Assembly: GCA_946613955.1 (NCBI GenBank)
Contig: CAMOGC010000096.1
Location: forward strand, 1 to 6,261
Source: an uncultured Clostridia bacterium
Lineage (GTDB): Bacteria; Bacillota_A; Clostridia; Christensenellales; Aristaeellaceae
Reading direction: 5' to 3'
Length of the DNA stretch: 6,261 nucleotides
In this document: piece by piece, positions 6,211 through 6,261 of the stretch
How the letters are laid out: the number at the start of each line of letters is the position of its first letter
How positions within the stretch are numbered: position 1 is the first letter of the stretch
Notes under the pieces: model-generated
The model's input: the letters and a program-made list of their open reading frames with translations, nothing else
Told to the model about the DNA's origin: nothing
Databases searched by the model: none
Program-made: the position numbers and the translations under genes

Positions 6211-6261
6211 GGTCGCATGGCTCAGTTGGTAGAGCACATCGTTCACATCGATGGGGTCACA
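6211..6261 (+). tRNA. tRNA-Val (anticodon CAC), 5' part, cut by window end
   Basis: The first 51 positions of the cloverleaf are present. The acceptor strand GGTCGCA (6211-6217) is followed by TG. The D-stem GCTC/GAGC (6220-6223 and 6232-6235) encloses the loop AGTTGGTA. The anticodon stem CATCG/CGATG (6237-6241 and 6249-6253) closes the 7-base loop TTCACAT with anticodon CAC at 6244-6246. GGGTC then forms the variable loop, and ACA begins the T-stem. CAC reads the valine codon GUG. The 3' acceptor strand and CCA status lie outside the window, so more tRNAs may follow in the same transcript. Confidence 0.93.

Noticed and set aside
5983..6246. Minus-strand open frame of 87 codons at the right end
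   Set aside because: It runs antisense through the tRNA and its promoter, and has no family resemblance.

Overview
The window looks like a piece of a GC-rich bacterial chromosome (about 60% G+C by eye, not counted). It has strong purine-rich Shine-Dalgarno sites, sigma-70/sigma-A type promoters and GC hairpin terminators. The style suggests Bacillota/Clostridia or a related gut or rumen lineage. That is an inference from gene style; there is no rRNA or marker protein here to settle it.

Positions 1-3257 hold part of an ABC import system on the + strand. An extended -10 promoter precedes a secreted periplasmic/extracellular solute-binding protein of the ferric-type family (107-1249). A GC-rich terminator hairpin (1269-1324) follows, then a 600-residue permease made of two fused transmembrane permease domains (1455-3257). 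No ATPase gene is present in the window, so it must lie outside or be shared. The hairpin between the two genes probably lets the binding protein be made in excess over the permease.

After a 215-base gap with no gene comes an unrecognised cytosolic coiled-coil protein (3473-4306). Its C-terminus is a run of six 8-9 residue Ala/Glu/Val repeats. It ends at a hairpin (4368-4407) that can terminate transcription from both sides, because the next gene runs towards it.

The minus strand from 5921 to 4431 encodes the bifunctional NAD(P)H-hydrate repair enzyme Nnr (epimerase plus dehydratase), a housekeeping metabolite-repair protein. Its start is ambiguous between 5921 (family length) and 6005 (stronger ribosome site).

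The right edge (about 6030-6261) is a divergent control region. It contains several inverted repeats, a near-consensus promoter reading right (TTGACA, 17 bases, GATAAT) and the first 51 bases of a tRNA-Val with anticodon CAC, cut by the window end.

I see no CRISPR array, insertion sequence, phage gene or defence system. Apart from the unrecognised coiled-coil/repeat protein and the dyad-rich region upstream of the tRNA, the window reads as ordinary core genome.
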